In this document: positions 1 through 6,571 of the stretch, one piece after another
Numbering within the stretch: the stretch's first letter is position 1
Layout of the letters: the number at the start of each line of letters is the position of its first letter
Source: Gammaproteobacteria bacterium
Lineage (GTDB): Bacteria; Pseudomonadota; Gammaproteobacteria; JABABF01
Length of the DNA stretch: 6,673 nucleotides
Direction: 5' to 3'
Assembly (NCBI GenBank): GCA_014238345.1
Contig: JABABF010000271.1
Location: 1 to 6,673, forward strand
Notes under the pieces: model-generated
The model's input: only the letters and a program-made list of their open reading frames with translations
Database searches by the model: none
What the model was told of the DNA's origin: nothing
Position numbers and translations under genes: made by a program

Positions 1-215
1 CTGTCGACTACCGGACAGTAGTCGCACGGGTACGTGAATTTACCGCCGCCAGTAACTACCAATTGCTAGAAAGCTTGGCCGAGGCTATCGCCGCCCTGTT
101 GATGCGTGAATTTCCGATCCAGCAAGTGCATATCCGCGCCGCAAAACCCGGCATCCTGCCCGCTGTTGAGGAAGTGGGCGTTGAGATTGTGCGCCTACGC
201 GATGGCAAGGGCTAA
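1..215 (+). CDS. folB: Dihydroneopterin aldolase, C-terminal part (5' end outside window)
   Basis: This is the 3' end of a gene entering from the left, read in the frame whose first full codon is at base 3 and ending at TAA 213-215. FolB converts 7,8-dihydroneopterin to 6-hydroxymethyl-dihydropterin and glycolaldehyde in cytoplasmic folate synthesis. The visible 70 residues begin VDYRTVVARV, matching the family's conserved V-(D/N)-Y segment, whose Tyr lies in the active site. The segment YQLLESLAEAIAALL fits the helix FxLVExLAE, and HIRAAKPGILP carries the Lys-Pro of the catalytic KPG motif. VGVEIVR is the usual final beta strand, so the C-terminus looks intact. The N-terminal half with the other catalytic residues is not visible. 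It is the only plus-strand gene and converges on the tRNA. Recognition is by remembered family pattern; the frame and stop are seen directly. Confidence 0.88.
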   Translation, partial: VDYRTVVARVREFTAASNYQLLESLAEAIAALLMREFPIQQVHIRAAKPGILPAVEEVGVEIVRLRDGKG

Positions 216-579
<364 letters not shown>

Positions 580-620
580 TAACTTCCCCGCACCAAGCCG
601 CCATCCGCACCCATTACTCT

Positions 621-1367
621 TCACTCTTCGGCGACAACCCCCTCCACCCCCAAACGCTTGGCGGCGATGCGATAGGACTCCACTACTCCACCTAAGCCTT
701 GGCGGAAACGATCTTTGTCCAAGCTCTCCCGACTCTTGGTATCCCATAGGCGGCACCCATCCGGCGTGAACTCATCGCCGAGCAGCAGTTCACCGCCATC
801 ATCCATGCCAAATTCGAGTTTGTAATCGACCAGCAACATCCCTGCATCGGCCATCAGCGGCATCAGCAACTCATTGACGCGCAACGCCAGCTCGGCACCA
901 CGATGTAGCTGCTCTTGTGTGGCTAAACCGAGCCGGATGGCGTGCTGATCGTAGATCAACGGGTCGCCGCGCTCGTCATCTTTGAGAAACAACTCCTGTA
1001 GCGGCGGACGCAACTCCAAGCCCGACTCAAAACCCAAGCGCTTGCACAGGCTGCCCGCCGCAATATTGCGCACCACAAACTCCACCGCCAACATGTCGAG
1101 ACGATGCACCAAACTGTCTTGGTTGTTCAGCAAGCGCTCGAAGTGGGTCGGCACCCCAGCCTGCTCCAAATGCCGCATGATAAAGGCGTTGAAGCGATTG
1201 TTCAGTGTGCCCTTGCCGCTCAGGCTGGCGCGTTTGGCGCCGTCAAATGCAGTGGTATCATCGCGGAAATGCAGTATTAATCGCTGTGGGTCATCGGTGA
1301 TATACAAGGTCTTGGCCTTGCCTTCACTCAGTACTTCACCGTACGCTGGGTTACTCATTACCGACAT
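621..1367 (-). CDS. purC: Phosphoribosylaminoimidazole-succinocarboxamide synthase (SAICAR synthetase)
   Basis: PurC joins CAIR and aspartate with ATP to make SAICAR, a late step of de novo purine synthesis in the cytoplasm. The 248-residue product is about the family's usual length (E. coli 237). Motifs seen include the nucleotide-binding start EGKAKTLY (15-22), SGKGTLNNRFN (50-60), the first family signature around VEFVVRNIAAGS (95-106), and the second, LVDYKLEFG (179-187). Next come GDEFTPDGCRLWD (197-209) and DKDRFRQGLGG (217-227). The first ATG (1365-1367) is preceded by GAGGAG about 6 bases upstream, a good ribosome-binding site; an in-frame ATG three codons later is a weaker alternative. 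It starts 32 bases after the bamC stop on the same strand, in the dapA-bamC-purC order known from E. coli, so co-transcription with bamC is likely. It appears intact. Confidence 0.97.
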   Translation of the reverse strand: MSVMSNPAYGEVLSEGKAKTLYITDDPQRLILHFRDDTTAFDGAKRASLSGKGTLNNRFNAFIMRHLEQAGVPTHFERLLNNQDSLVHRLDMLAVEFVVRNIAAGSLCKRLGFESGLELRPPLQELFLKDDERGDPLIYDQHAIRLGLATQEQLHRGAELALRVNELLMPLMADAGMLLVDYKLEFGMDDGGELLLGDEFTPDGCRLWDTKSRESLDKDRFRQGLGGVVESYRIAAKRLGVEGVVAEE

Positions 1368-1399
1368 CTCTGCTCCTCTGCTCCCCGTTGTTGCCCGAC

Positions 1400-2443
1400 T
1401 CAGCCCAGATGCGAGCGCAGCTGCTCCAGCAACTCCCGCGCTGCCTCCGGGAACAGGCCTGGACGGTGGAAACTGCTGATCATACCGGCAGTGCCATCTG
1501 GTCGCACCCGCAGCTCCAAGCGGCGCTCGGGCGGCAGCTGATCGACATCAACCGAGCTGCGATTATCCTCAGACTGAGGCGATGGCCGCTGGCGACGCTC
1601 AGGCGATAACCTAGGGGTGCGCTCAGGCTGGGGGAGCAGATAAAAGACCCCCGCGCTGTGGTCGCGATCCACAATTTCAAAACCTGCTCTCTCCAGCGCT
1701 TTGGCAATGGTCGGCCAACCGCGCTCGTAACGCAGATCAAGTAGCAGCTGGGGCAACCCCTGTGCATCATCCTCAATGCGAGCACGCTCACGGGCGGCGG
1801 CCAGACTAGCGGCGAGGCGTGAGACAGCCGCAGCAGGCGCATCGACCAAGTAGGTCGCCAAGGCTTGTAGCATTTCATCGCGGCGCTCTACCTCGCTGGC
1901 GATGTCAGGCCAATCACCTCCACCACTGTGTTGCACCAAAAGTATTTCTGAACTGCCGCTGCGCAATCCGGCGCTCAGCTGTAGGCGATAGCGCTCTGGC
2001 GCATGGTTATCAGGCTGTAGCCAATCCGTTTCCAACAGGCCAGCGCGGGCATCAATCTGCGACAGCGGCAGCTGGCTGTCGCTAAAGAAAGCTCGCACCA
2101 AAGGCCAGACACGGTCGGGAGGTCGATCAACCAGTAGCCAACGGCGATCGCCAAGGCGTTGTAATCGCACCTCACCCAGCGATGGATTCAACAGGCGCGG
2201 CGGCGGCTCCAGCTCGAAGACACTCTGCTCAGCAGGGGACTCATGATCTCCGGGGATCGGGTAATGCGGCTGCGTGACGGGAGTCTCCAGTCCCGACGGC
2301 ACACGCAGCAACCCAACTGTCGAGGCAGTGAGGTAATCTTGGGCGTGGTCGTGCACTAGCCACTCTGGTAGATGAGAGCAGGATGCCAAGACAACCGCCA
2401 CCGCCAGTGAACCAGCAACCCGCGAGACCCGGTGTAGCGTCAC
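1400..2443 (-). CDS. bamC: Outer-membrane protein assembly lipoprotein BamC (NlpB/DapX)
   Basis: BamC is the lipoprotein subunit of the BAM complex, which folds beta-barrel proteins into the outer membrane. The product is 347 residues from a GTG start at 2441-2443. I chose this start because it gives a short signal peptide: Arg at positions 5 and 8, a hydrophobic stretch 10-20, and a lipobox LASC with lipidated Cys22. GTG is also preceded by AGAGGTG 8 bases upstream. Starting at an upstream ATG would bury the lipobox behind 38 extra residues. After Cys22 comes a Pro/Gly-rich extended segment (about 45-70) that fits the part binding BamD. Two helix-grip-like domains follow (about 96-200, with WLLVDRPPDRVW, and about 228-345), separated by an Ala/Arg-rich linker. 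GTG overlaps the dapA stop as GTGA, so translation is probably coupled to dapA. Sequence identity is modest in this family; position, length and lipobox carry the call. Confidence 0.92.
   Translation of the reverse strand: MTLHRVSRVAGSLAVAVVLASCSHLPEWLVHDHAQDYLTASTVGLLRVPSGLETPVTQPHYPIPGDHESPAEQSVFELEPPPRLLNPSLGEVRLQRLGDRRWLLVDRPPDRVWPLVRAFFSDSQLPLSQIDARAGLLETDWLQPDNHAPERYRLQLSAGLRSGSSEILLVQHSGGGDWPDIASEVERRDEMLQALATYLVDAPAAAVSRLAASLAAARERARIEDDAQGLPQLLLDLRYERGWPTIAKALERAGFEIVDRDHSAGVFYLLPQPERTPRLSPERRQRPSPQSEDNRSSVDVDQLPPERRLELRVRPDGTAGMISSFHRPGLFPEAARELLEQLRSHLG
2440..2443 (-). promoter_or_regulatory. dapA stop / bamC start overlap (GTGA)
   Basis: On the minus strand the bases read GTGA: the bamC GTG (2443-2441) shares two bases with the dapA TGA (2442-2440). 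A likely Shine-Dalgarno AGAGGTG lies inside the last dapA codons. Such overlaps usually couple translation of the second gene to termination on the first. This also supports the GTG start assigned to bamC. Confidence 0.8.
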
Positions 2444-3330
2444 AATGCGCCCACCTCTGCTAGGATGCGCCGCAATGTGGGCTGATGCCCGTCCGACAAC
2501 GGGGTCAGTGGCAGCCGCATGCCGCCTTCTATGCGTCCCATCTCGGCCAGCGCCCACTTGACCACTATCGGGTTGCTCTCCACAAACAAACTCTGATAGA
2601 GCGGTGCGAGCTGCGCATCCAGCGTCTGGGCTGTGTTGGCATCGCCTGCCAGGGCCGCAACACTCAGCGCGGCCACTTGCTCCGGAACGACATTGGCACT
2701 GACCGAGATCACGCCATCGGCACCATCCAACATAGACTGGGTTGCGGTGGGGTCATCCCCCGAATAGACCAAAAATCCCTCGGGGCGCCCAGTCAGCAGT
2801 TCACGCACTCGCTCCACATCACCGCTCGCTTCCTTGATCCCTATAATGCCCGGCAGCTCGGCGAGGCGTAGCACCGTATCGGGCTGGAGATCACAGGCAG
2901 TACGCGCAGGAACGTTGTAGAGCAGCTGCGGGATAGCCACCGCCTCAGTAATCTGCCGGTAGTGGCGGTAGAGGCCGGTTTGCGTGGGGCGGTTGTAGTA
3001 GGGGACAACGCTCAGGCAGGCATCGGCTCCAGCCTCATACGCCGCCTGCGTCAATGCCACAGCCTCGGCGGTGGCATTGGCACCAGTGCCCGCCAACACT
3101 GGCAAGCGCCCCGCAGCGAGCGCCACCACTCGCCGAATCAGCTCACAGTGCTCGTCCATTTGCAAAGTCGGCGACTCACCGGTGGTGCCAGCCACACCGA
3201 GCGCTACGGTGCCCGCCTCGGCATGCCAATCCACCAAGCGCTGCAATGCAGCCCAGTCGAGCGCACCACTCGCCGCCATCGGTGTGACTAAGGCGACGAT
3301 GCTTCCGCGAGGGGCAAAAGAGCTCGCCAT
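2440..3330 (-). CDS. dapA: 4-hydroxy-tetrahydrodipicolinate synthase
   Basis: DapA condenses pyruvate with aspartate semialdehyde, the committed step to diaminopimelate and lysine. The 296-residue protein shows every catalytic feature of the family at a constant offset of 5 from E. coli numbering: GTTGES with Thr49/Thr50, Tyr112 in PYYNRP, Tyr138 in LLYNV, Arg143, and the Schiff-base Lys166 in GIIGIKEASGD. I chose the ATG at 3328-3330 because it yields MASSFAPRGSIVALVTPM, aligning with the usual N-terminus. A longer frame reaches 3435 but would overlap the upstream gene and adds non-family sequence. The ribosome-binding site is weak: AAGG lies about 14 bases upstream, and the closer bases are C-rich. 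The gene starts 16 bases after the dehydrogenase stop, so translation may depend partly on readthrough or coupling from that gene. The stop overlaps the bamC start. Confidence 0.97.
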   Translation of the reverse strand: MASSFAPRGSIVALVTPMAASGALDWAALQRLVDWHAEAGTVALGVAGTTGESPTLQMDEHCELIRRVVALAAGRLPVLAGTGANATAEAVALTQAAYEAGADACLSVVPYYNRPTQTGLYRHYRQITEAVAIPQLLYNVPARTACDLQPDTVLRLAELPGIIGIKEASGDVERVRELLTGRPEGFLVYSGDDPTATQSMLDGADGVISVSANVVPEQVAALSVAALAGDANTAQTLDAQLAPLYQSLFVESNPIVVKWALAEMGRIEGGMRLPLTPLSDGHQPTLRRILAEVGAL

Positions 3331-3346
3331 GGCGGGGCGTTGAGCC

Positions 3347-4123
3347 TTAAAACTCGTTGGGACGCGATTGGGCGTCAATACCGCCGTCCACAAACAGCAA
3401 TGAGCCGCAACAGTAGCCAGAGCGCTCCCCATCAAGCAAGAAGTCGACGACAGTAGCGATCTGACTCGGTTCGGCCATACAGCGCAACGGGATACTCTGC
3501 TCGAACTCTAACAGTGCCTTCTGTAGTGCTTCAGTGCCACCCTGCATCTCATCGGTTACCAGCGGTGTGCGCGTCATGCCCGGAGCCACGGCGTTGATGC
3601 AGATGCCGTCTTGTGCCCAATCCGCACAGTTGTGGCGCATCCAGCGAGCCAGCGCCCGCTTGGTGGCACCGTAGACGGCACTCAGCACTTTATGGGACTC
3701 CACCGCCAAGGCCTCGGCTACCGCGCGATCACTCTCCAGCAAAGCCACGGCCAAGGCTTCGTTTTGGAAGTCCATCGGTGCTGAATTGGAGGAGACGAGC
3801 ACCACGCGCCCGCGCCGCTTAGCCAACAGATCACGCAGGCCGACGACTGTGTCGATCACCGCGTAGTAATTGATGCGCACCAATTTAGTGGGCTCAAAAT
3901 TCGGGCCTACACCGGCACAGGGCACATAGCCATCCAGCCCATCTGCCGCACGCTCACATAGACCCGCTACGGCGACAGCCACACCTTCGGCGGTGGACAA
4001 GTCGGCCACAATGTCAGCATCGCGTTGATCAACGGTGATCACCTCATGTCCAGCAGTGCGCAAAATCGTACACACCGCTTCACCGATGCCGCTGGCGGCA
4101 CCTGTAACTGCATACACACTCAT
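3347..4123 (-). CDS. Short-chain dehydrogenase/reductase, 3-alpha-hydroxysteroid dehydrogenase-like
   Basis: This is a classical SDR of 258 residues, a cytoplasmic NAD(P)-dependent alcohol/ketone oxidoreductase. It has the Rossmann glycine motif TGAASGIG (7-14) and Asp32 at the end of the second strand, which favours NAD(H). D41-L42 contacts the adenine. The NAG motif is replaced by CAG (69-71). Asn85, a Ser cluster at 111-114, and the catalytic Tyr151-x-x-x-Lys155 follow, then the PG motif (181-182). The N-terminal layout and the tail VDGGIDAQSRPNEF closely resemble, from memory, Comamonas 3-alpha-hydroxysteroid dehydrogenase HsdA. With a KshA-like oxygenase and an extradiol dioxygenase upstream, oxidation of a steroid hydroxyl is the likely role, but substrate is inferred. 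The ATG at 4121-4123 has a good AGGAG 9 bases upstream. The 176 bases before it hold no supported gene. It ends 16 bases before dapA. Confidence 0.88.
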   Translation of the reverse strand: MSVYAVTGAASGIGEAVCTILRTAGHEVITVDQRDADIVADLSTAEGVAVAVAGLCERAADGLDGYVPCAGVGPNFEPTKLVRINYYAVIDTVVGLRDLLAKRRGRVVLVSSNSAPMDFQNEALAVALLESDRAVAEALAVESHKVLSAVYGATKRALARWMRHNCADWAQDGICINAVAPGMTRTPLVTDEMQGGTEALQKALLEFEQSIPLRCMAEPSQIATVVDFLLDGERSGYCCGSLLFVDGGIDAQSRPNEF

Positions 4124-4299
4124 TGATTTAGACTCCTACCGACAGCCCACTAGGTCTATTGTGCGTCATTGATTGCCGCCACACACACGGATGCCCGCTC
4201 TCGTTGCGTGGCGCGTATGGGATGGTGGCGTAGATGCTGTGCTGCCCTGTGTACCACGACCTGAGCGACAGCGCACAGACTGGCTGTCCACTTATAGAC

Positions 4300-5217
4300 T
4301 CAGTCCGCTGGCATCTCGGGCATCTGGAAAGCATGGCCCCAGAAACTACCGCGGCCAGTGGTAATGCTCGGCTGGTAGCTATCCCAATCCATCAGCCGCC
4401 CCTGACAGCCGTATTCCATTGCAAATCCGCTGGGGGTCATCATGTAGAAAGACAGCATACGGTCGTTGCTATGCCGCCCCAGCGTCGAGAAGACATGGAT
4501 GTCGCGCTCGCCCACGCGCTCCAAGCAACGCCCCACATCATCCACCGTCGGCACCTCGACCATCATATGTACACAGCCACCCGGCCAAGCAGGCACGCCA
4601 TAGAGCGCCACACTGTGGTGCCGAGCGTTGTCAGCGTGCATAAAGCGGATGCCGTCGGCACCGCCAGTCTGCGGATTGGGGACTTCCATGTAGTCGCTGT
4701 CGCCGAAGCCGAGCTCCCGATAGAAGCGATGGGTGACCTCAAGATCTCCAGCGGGTAGCACTAGGTGGCCCAAGCCCAGTGATCCTTCGTCGCCAGTGAC
4801 AAAATGCGACACGCCCAGCGGGGAGATCATGGGGGCAAAGTCGAGTCCACCACCCCAGTACAGCTCCAGCGTGTTTCCCGCTGGATCTTGGCAGCGCAAC
4901 AATTCACGCACACCGCGCTCTTGGCACTCTTCGGTTGAGCCGCTTTGGGTGGCGATACTCTGGCCTTTCAGCCAAGCTGTAGCATCGTGGAAATCACTGG
5001 CACTGCCGAGCTCCCAACCCGCGCAGACAAGCCGCTCCTCACTGCCCGGACAGATGGCGAAGCGCCACGGGCGCTCATCCATCTTGAAATAGACCGTCCC
5101 CTGCTCAGAGGCGGGGCCCTGGACTTCCATCAACCCCAACACCTGCGTGCCGAAGTCGCGCCAGCGCGAAGGGTCAGCGGATTCTATGCGAGCATAGCCC
5201 AAACTGTGAATATTCAT
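4300..5217 (-). CDS. hsaC: Type I extradiol ring-cleavage dioxygenase (HsaC/TesB/BphC-like)
   Basis: This is a cytoplasmic Fe(II) (rarely Mn) dioxygenase of the vicinal-oxygen-chelate fold that opens catechols next to the two hydroxyls. The 305-residue length fits two-domain BphC/HsaC enzymes. The N-terminal domain starts SLGYARIE (5-12); the catalytic C-terminal domain begins near LGLGHLVLPAGD. Metal ligands by family alignment are His151, His217 (in GGCVHMMVEV) and Glu268 (in GFAMEYGCQG). Second-sphere residues are also present: His201 in ARHHSVAL, His249-x-x-Asp252 in GRHSND, and Tyr258 in SFYMMTPSGF. The tail FWGHAF matches that of HsaC as I remember it. Together with the KshA-like neighbour this suggests cleavage of a 3,4-dihydroxy-9,10-secosteroid, though a biphenyl-type catechol is not excluded. 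ATG 5215-5217 lacks a clear ribosome-binding site and overlaps the stop of a short frame in the upstream spacer. Confidence 0.9.
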   Translation of the reverse strand: MNIHSLGYARIESADPSRWRDFGTQVLGLMEVQGPASEQGTVYFKMDERPWRFAICPGSEERLVCAGWELGSASDFHDATAWLKGQSIATQSGSTEECQERGVRELLRCQDPAGNTLELYWGGGLDFAPMISPLGVSHFVTGDEGSLGLGHLVLPAGDLEVTHRFYRELGFGDSDYMEVPNPQTGGADGIRFMHADNARHHSVALYGVPAWPGGCVHMMVEVPTVDDVGRCLERVGERDIHVFSTLGRHSNDRMLSFYMMTPSGFAMEYGCQGRLMDWDSYQPSITTGRGSFWGHAFQMPEMPAD

Positions 5218-5399
5218 ATTGTGGTCACTTGAGCAACGGCAAACGGATGGCTATTGTGCCATGGAATAGCATCGCAGAACACCGCCCCCCGCGACCTCAA
5301 CCTGCCACTGTCAAGCGCAAGAACCTCACGATGCGGATGTCCATGCGGCGATTCGCCCTCATGGTCGTGCCAAGCAATGGACAACGAGCTCGGTGCCAT
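5214..5399 (-). other. Spacer with a 61-codon open frame and a Rieske-like fragment; doubtful as a gene
   Basis: The 204-base gap between the Rieske stop and the dioxygenase start contains an open frame of 61 codons. It begins MAPSSLSIAWHDHEG, is His-rich early on, and ends TTI-TGA, where the TGA overlaps the dioxygenase ATG as ATGA. I see no proper ribosome-binding site: only GGTGG directly before the ATG. The same start occurs in the repeat copy at 6609, but there the frame stops after 18 codons, which argues against a conserved protein. WHDHEG is also found in the Rieske protein (residues 125-130), so part of this may be debris of a Rieske gene. It could serve as a coupling leader for the dioxygenase, but that is inference. 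Confidence 0.25.
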
Positions 5400-5463
5400 C
5401 CACCATCACTATAAGCCGACTTTAGCCCAAATCTAGCACAAACTCTTTTTTGCTCTGTAGCGA
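5362..5463. repeat. Direct repeat, copy 1 (102 bases)
   Basis: Bases 5362-5463 are identical to 6572-6673, base for base, in the same orientation at a period of 1210 bases. The repeat covers the last 14 codons of the Rieske gene including the stop (5422-5463) and 60 bases of downstream spacer. To the left the match decays within a few bases: 7 bases (5354-5360) match with one mismatch beyond a mismatch at 5361/6571. To the right it cannot be followed because the window ends at 6673. Confidence 0.97.
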
Positions 5464-6456
5464 TTGGGGCACTTGGGCTGCATCCATGTAGAACTGGCTG
5501 TACCACTTGCGCACCATGTTGATGGGGCCGTCACCATCGCACAGCAAGGGGTTGTCGACACGCTGCTTGGTGTGCCAGATATCGACATCTTGGCCGAAAG
5601 CCTTGTTGTTCAGATCGGTGTATTGCTGCATCATCGCCGCGCAATCGGCATCGCTCATCCCCGGGATCTTGCGAACAATGACCCCGAAACGCAGCTCGAA
5701 GCTGTTGATATCAATGGGCACATGTGAGACCAGCAGGCGCGAGGCCATCTCGACACCATCTATGCTGGAGGTCATATAGCTCATGCTGTAGGCTGGGCCG
5801 GCATAGGTGGCGATGCTGACCAGCGAATCGCCCAAATGCTCGCTGCTCCCTTTCATCACCTGAGTGAGCTTGTGGCCATCGGCCGTGAGGCTGAAGTCGT
5901 TGAAGGGGGCATCGTGAACTGGGCCGAAGTGGGCGGCGTCCCCCATGTTGTCAATCAGCTCACGGCAGTTGGTGTGGATGACCTGATACCCCAGTTGCCA
6001 GACACTCCAATCGTCGGAGAAGCATTCGTCGATGCGTTCAATGCACTGCTCGGGGATCGGCGGCTTGCCCTCGTGGTCGTGCCAGACGAACAGCAGCTTG
6101 TTCTCTTCCGTCGTTGGCCACGAGCGGATTACCGCCTCCGGTGGGATCTTCTTGGCGTAGGGGATGTTGTCGCAGACCCCGTCCGCCCCCCAGCTCCAGT
6201 GGTGGAAAGGGCAGACCAGCGAGTTGCCGCAGACCTCGCCCAGCGACAGATTGCCGCCCATATGCGGGCAGAAGGCATCGAGGATGTGTACTTGGCCGTC
6301 CTCGCCGCGGTAGGCGACGAGTGCGGTGCCGAAGTTCTTTAGTAGCGTCGGCTTTTCGGTGTAGTCTGCGGCGAGGCCGAGGCAGTGCCAGCCGCGCGCA
6401 TAACGTTCTTCGATGGGTGCCGCGATGATGCGGCGGGGTTCTCTATGACGAGCCAT
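5422..6456 (-). CDS. kshA: Rieske non-haem iron oxygenase, KshA-like (3-ketosteroid 9-alpha-hydroxylase oxygenase component)
   Basis: The 344-residue protein is the terminal oxygenase of a Rieske system. It takes electrons from a separate reductase (KshB type, not in the window) and hydroxylates its substrate. The Rieske [2Fe-2S] ligands are Cys63-x-His65 and Cys82-x-x-His85 with 16 residues between the pairs. The mononuclear iron site follows: bridging Asp173, ligands His176 and His181, and probably Asp290 in GQDVDIW. Segments RYARGWHCLGLA (19-29), LLFVWHDHEG (121-130), RVDNPLL (299-305) and KWYSQFYMDAAQ (317-328) match what I remember of mycobacterial KshA, so C9 hydroxylation of a 3-ketosteroid is the best guess. 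It is about 40 residues shorter than actinobacterial KshA, mainly at the C-terminus. ATG 6454-6456 has AAGGA 8 bases upstream. The last 14 codons lie in a 102-base repeat, and a second gene with the same end lies upstream. Confidence 0.88.
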   Translation of the reverse strand: MARHREPRRIIAAPIEERYARGWHCLGLAADYTEKPTLLKNFGTALVAYRGEDGQVHILDAFCPHMGGNLSLGEVCGNSLVCPFHHWSWGADGVCDNIPYAKKIPPEAVIRSWPTTEENKLLFVWHDHEGKPPIPEQCIERIDECFSDDWSVWQLGYQVIHTNCRELIDNMGDAAHFGPVHDAPFNDFSLTADGHKLTQVMKGSSEHLGDSLVSIATYAGPAYSMSYMTSSIDGVEMASRLLVSHVPIDINSFELRFGVIVRKIPGMSDADCAAMMQQYTDLNNKAFGQDVDIWHTKQRVDNPLLCDGDGPINMVRKWYSQFYMDAAQVPQSLQSKKEFVLDLG

Positions 6457-6526
6457 GATAGTTGTCCTTGGTTACTGAAGCGAAAAAGCACAATCACCGT
6501 GACGGGACACTGCACGATTTCAAGCC

Positions 6527-6556
6527 ACTTTACTTATAGAGCGTGCCCATTGTCAA
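6527..6556 (-). promoter_or_regulatory. Candidate sigma-70 promoter for the Rieske gene
   Basis: On the minus strand TTGACA (6556-6551) is a perfect -35 box, followed after 18 bases by TAAAGT (6532-6527), four of six matches to TATAAT. A start near 6519 would give a leader of roughly 60 bases before the ATG at 6456. An alternative TATAAG at only 12 bases spacing is too close to use. The element sits just left of the repeat, in sequence not shared at this position with the other spacer. Support is consensus match only. Confidence 0.38.
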
Positions 6557-6571
6557 TGAACACCGCCCCCG

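Noticed and set aside
2444..2557. An ATG at 2557 extending bamC by 38 residues
   Set aside because: It lies deep inside dapA, adds non-family sequence and buries the lipobox. The GTG at 2443 has a proper Shine-Dalgarno and a normal signal peptide.
3331..3435. An upstream ATG extending dapA by 35 residues
   Set aside because: It overlaps the SDR gene, and the extra residues have no counterpart in the DapA family.
4128..4334. A 68-codon minus-strand frame between the dioxygenase and the SDR, with a stretch IPYAPRNES faintly like the Rieske protein's IPYAKK
   Set aside because: It begins inside the dioxygenase gene, has no ribosome-binding site, and the similarity is only four residues, well within chance.
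5305..5340. A TTGACA on the minus strand in the first spacer as a promoter for the dioxygenase
   Set aside because: At 15-19 bases downstream the sequence is G-rich with nothing resembling a -10 box.
6494..6502. Small palindrome tcac-c-gtga between the candidate promoter and the Rieske start as an operator
   Set aside because: The arms are only four bases and do not extend. Such short palindromes are common by chance.
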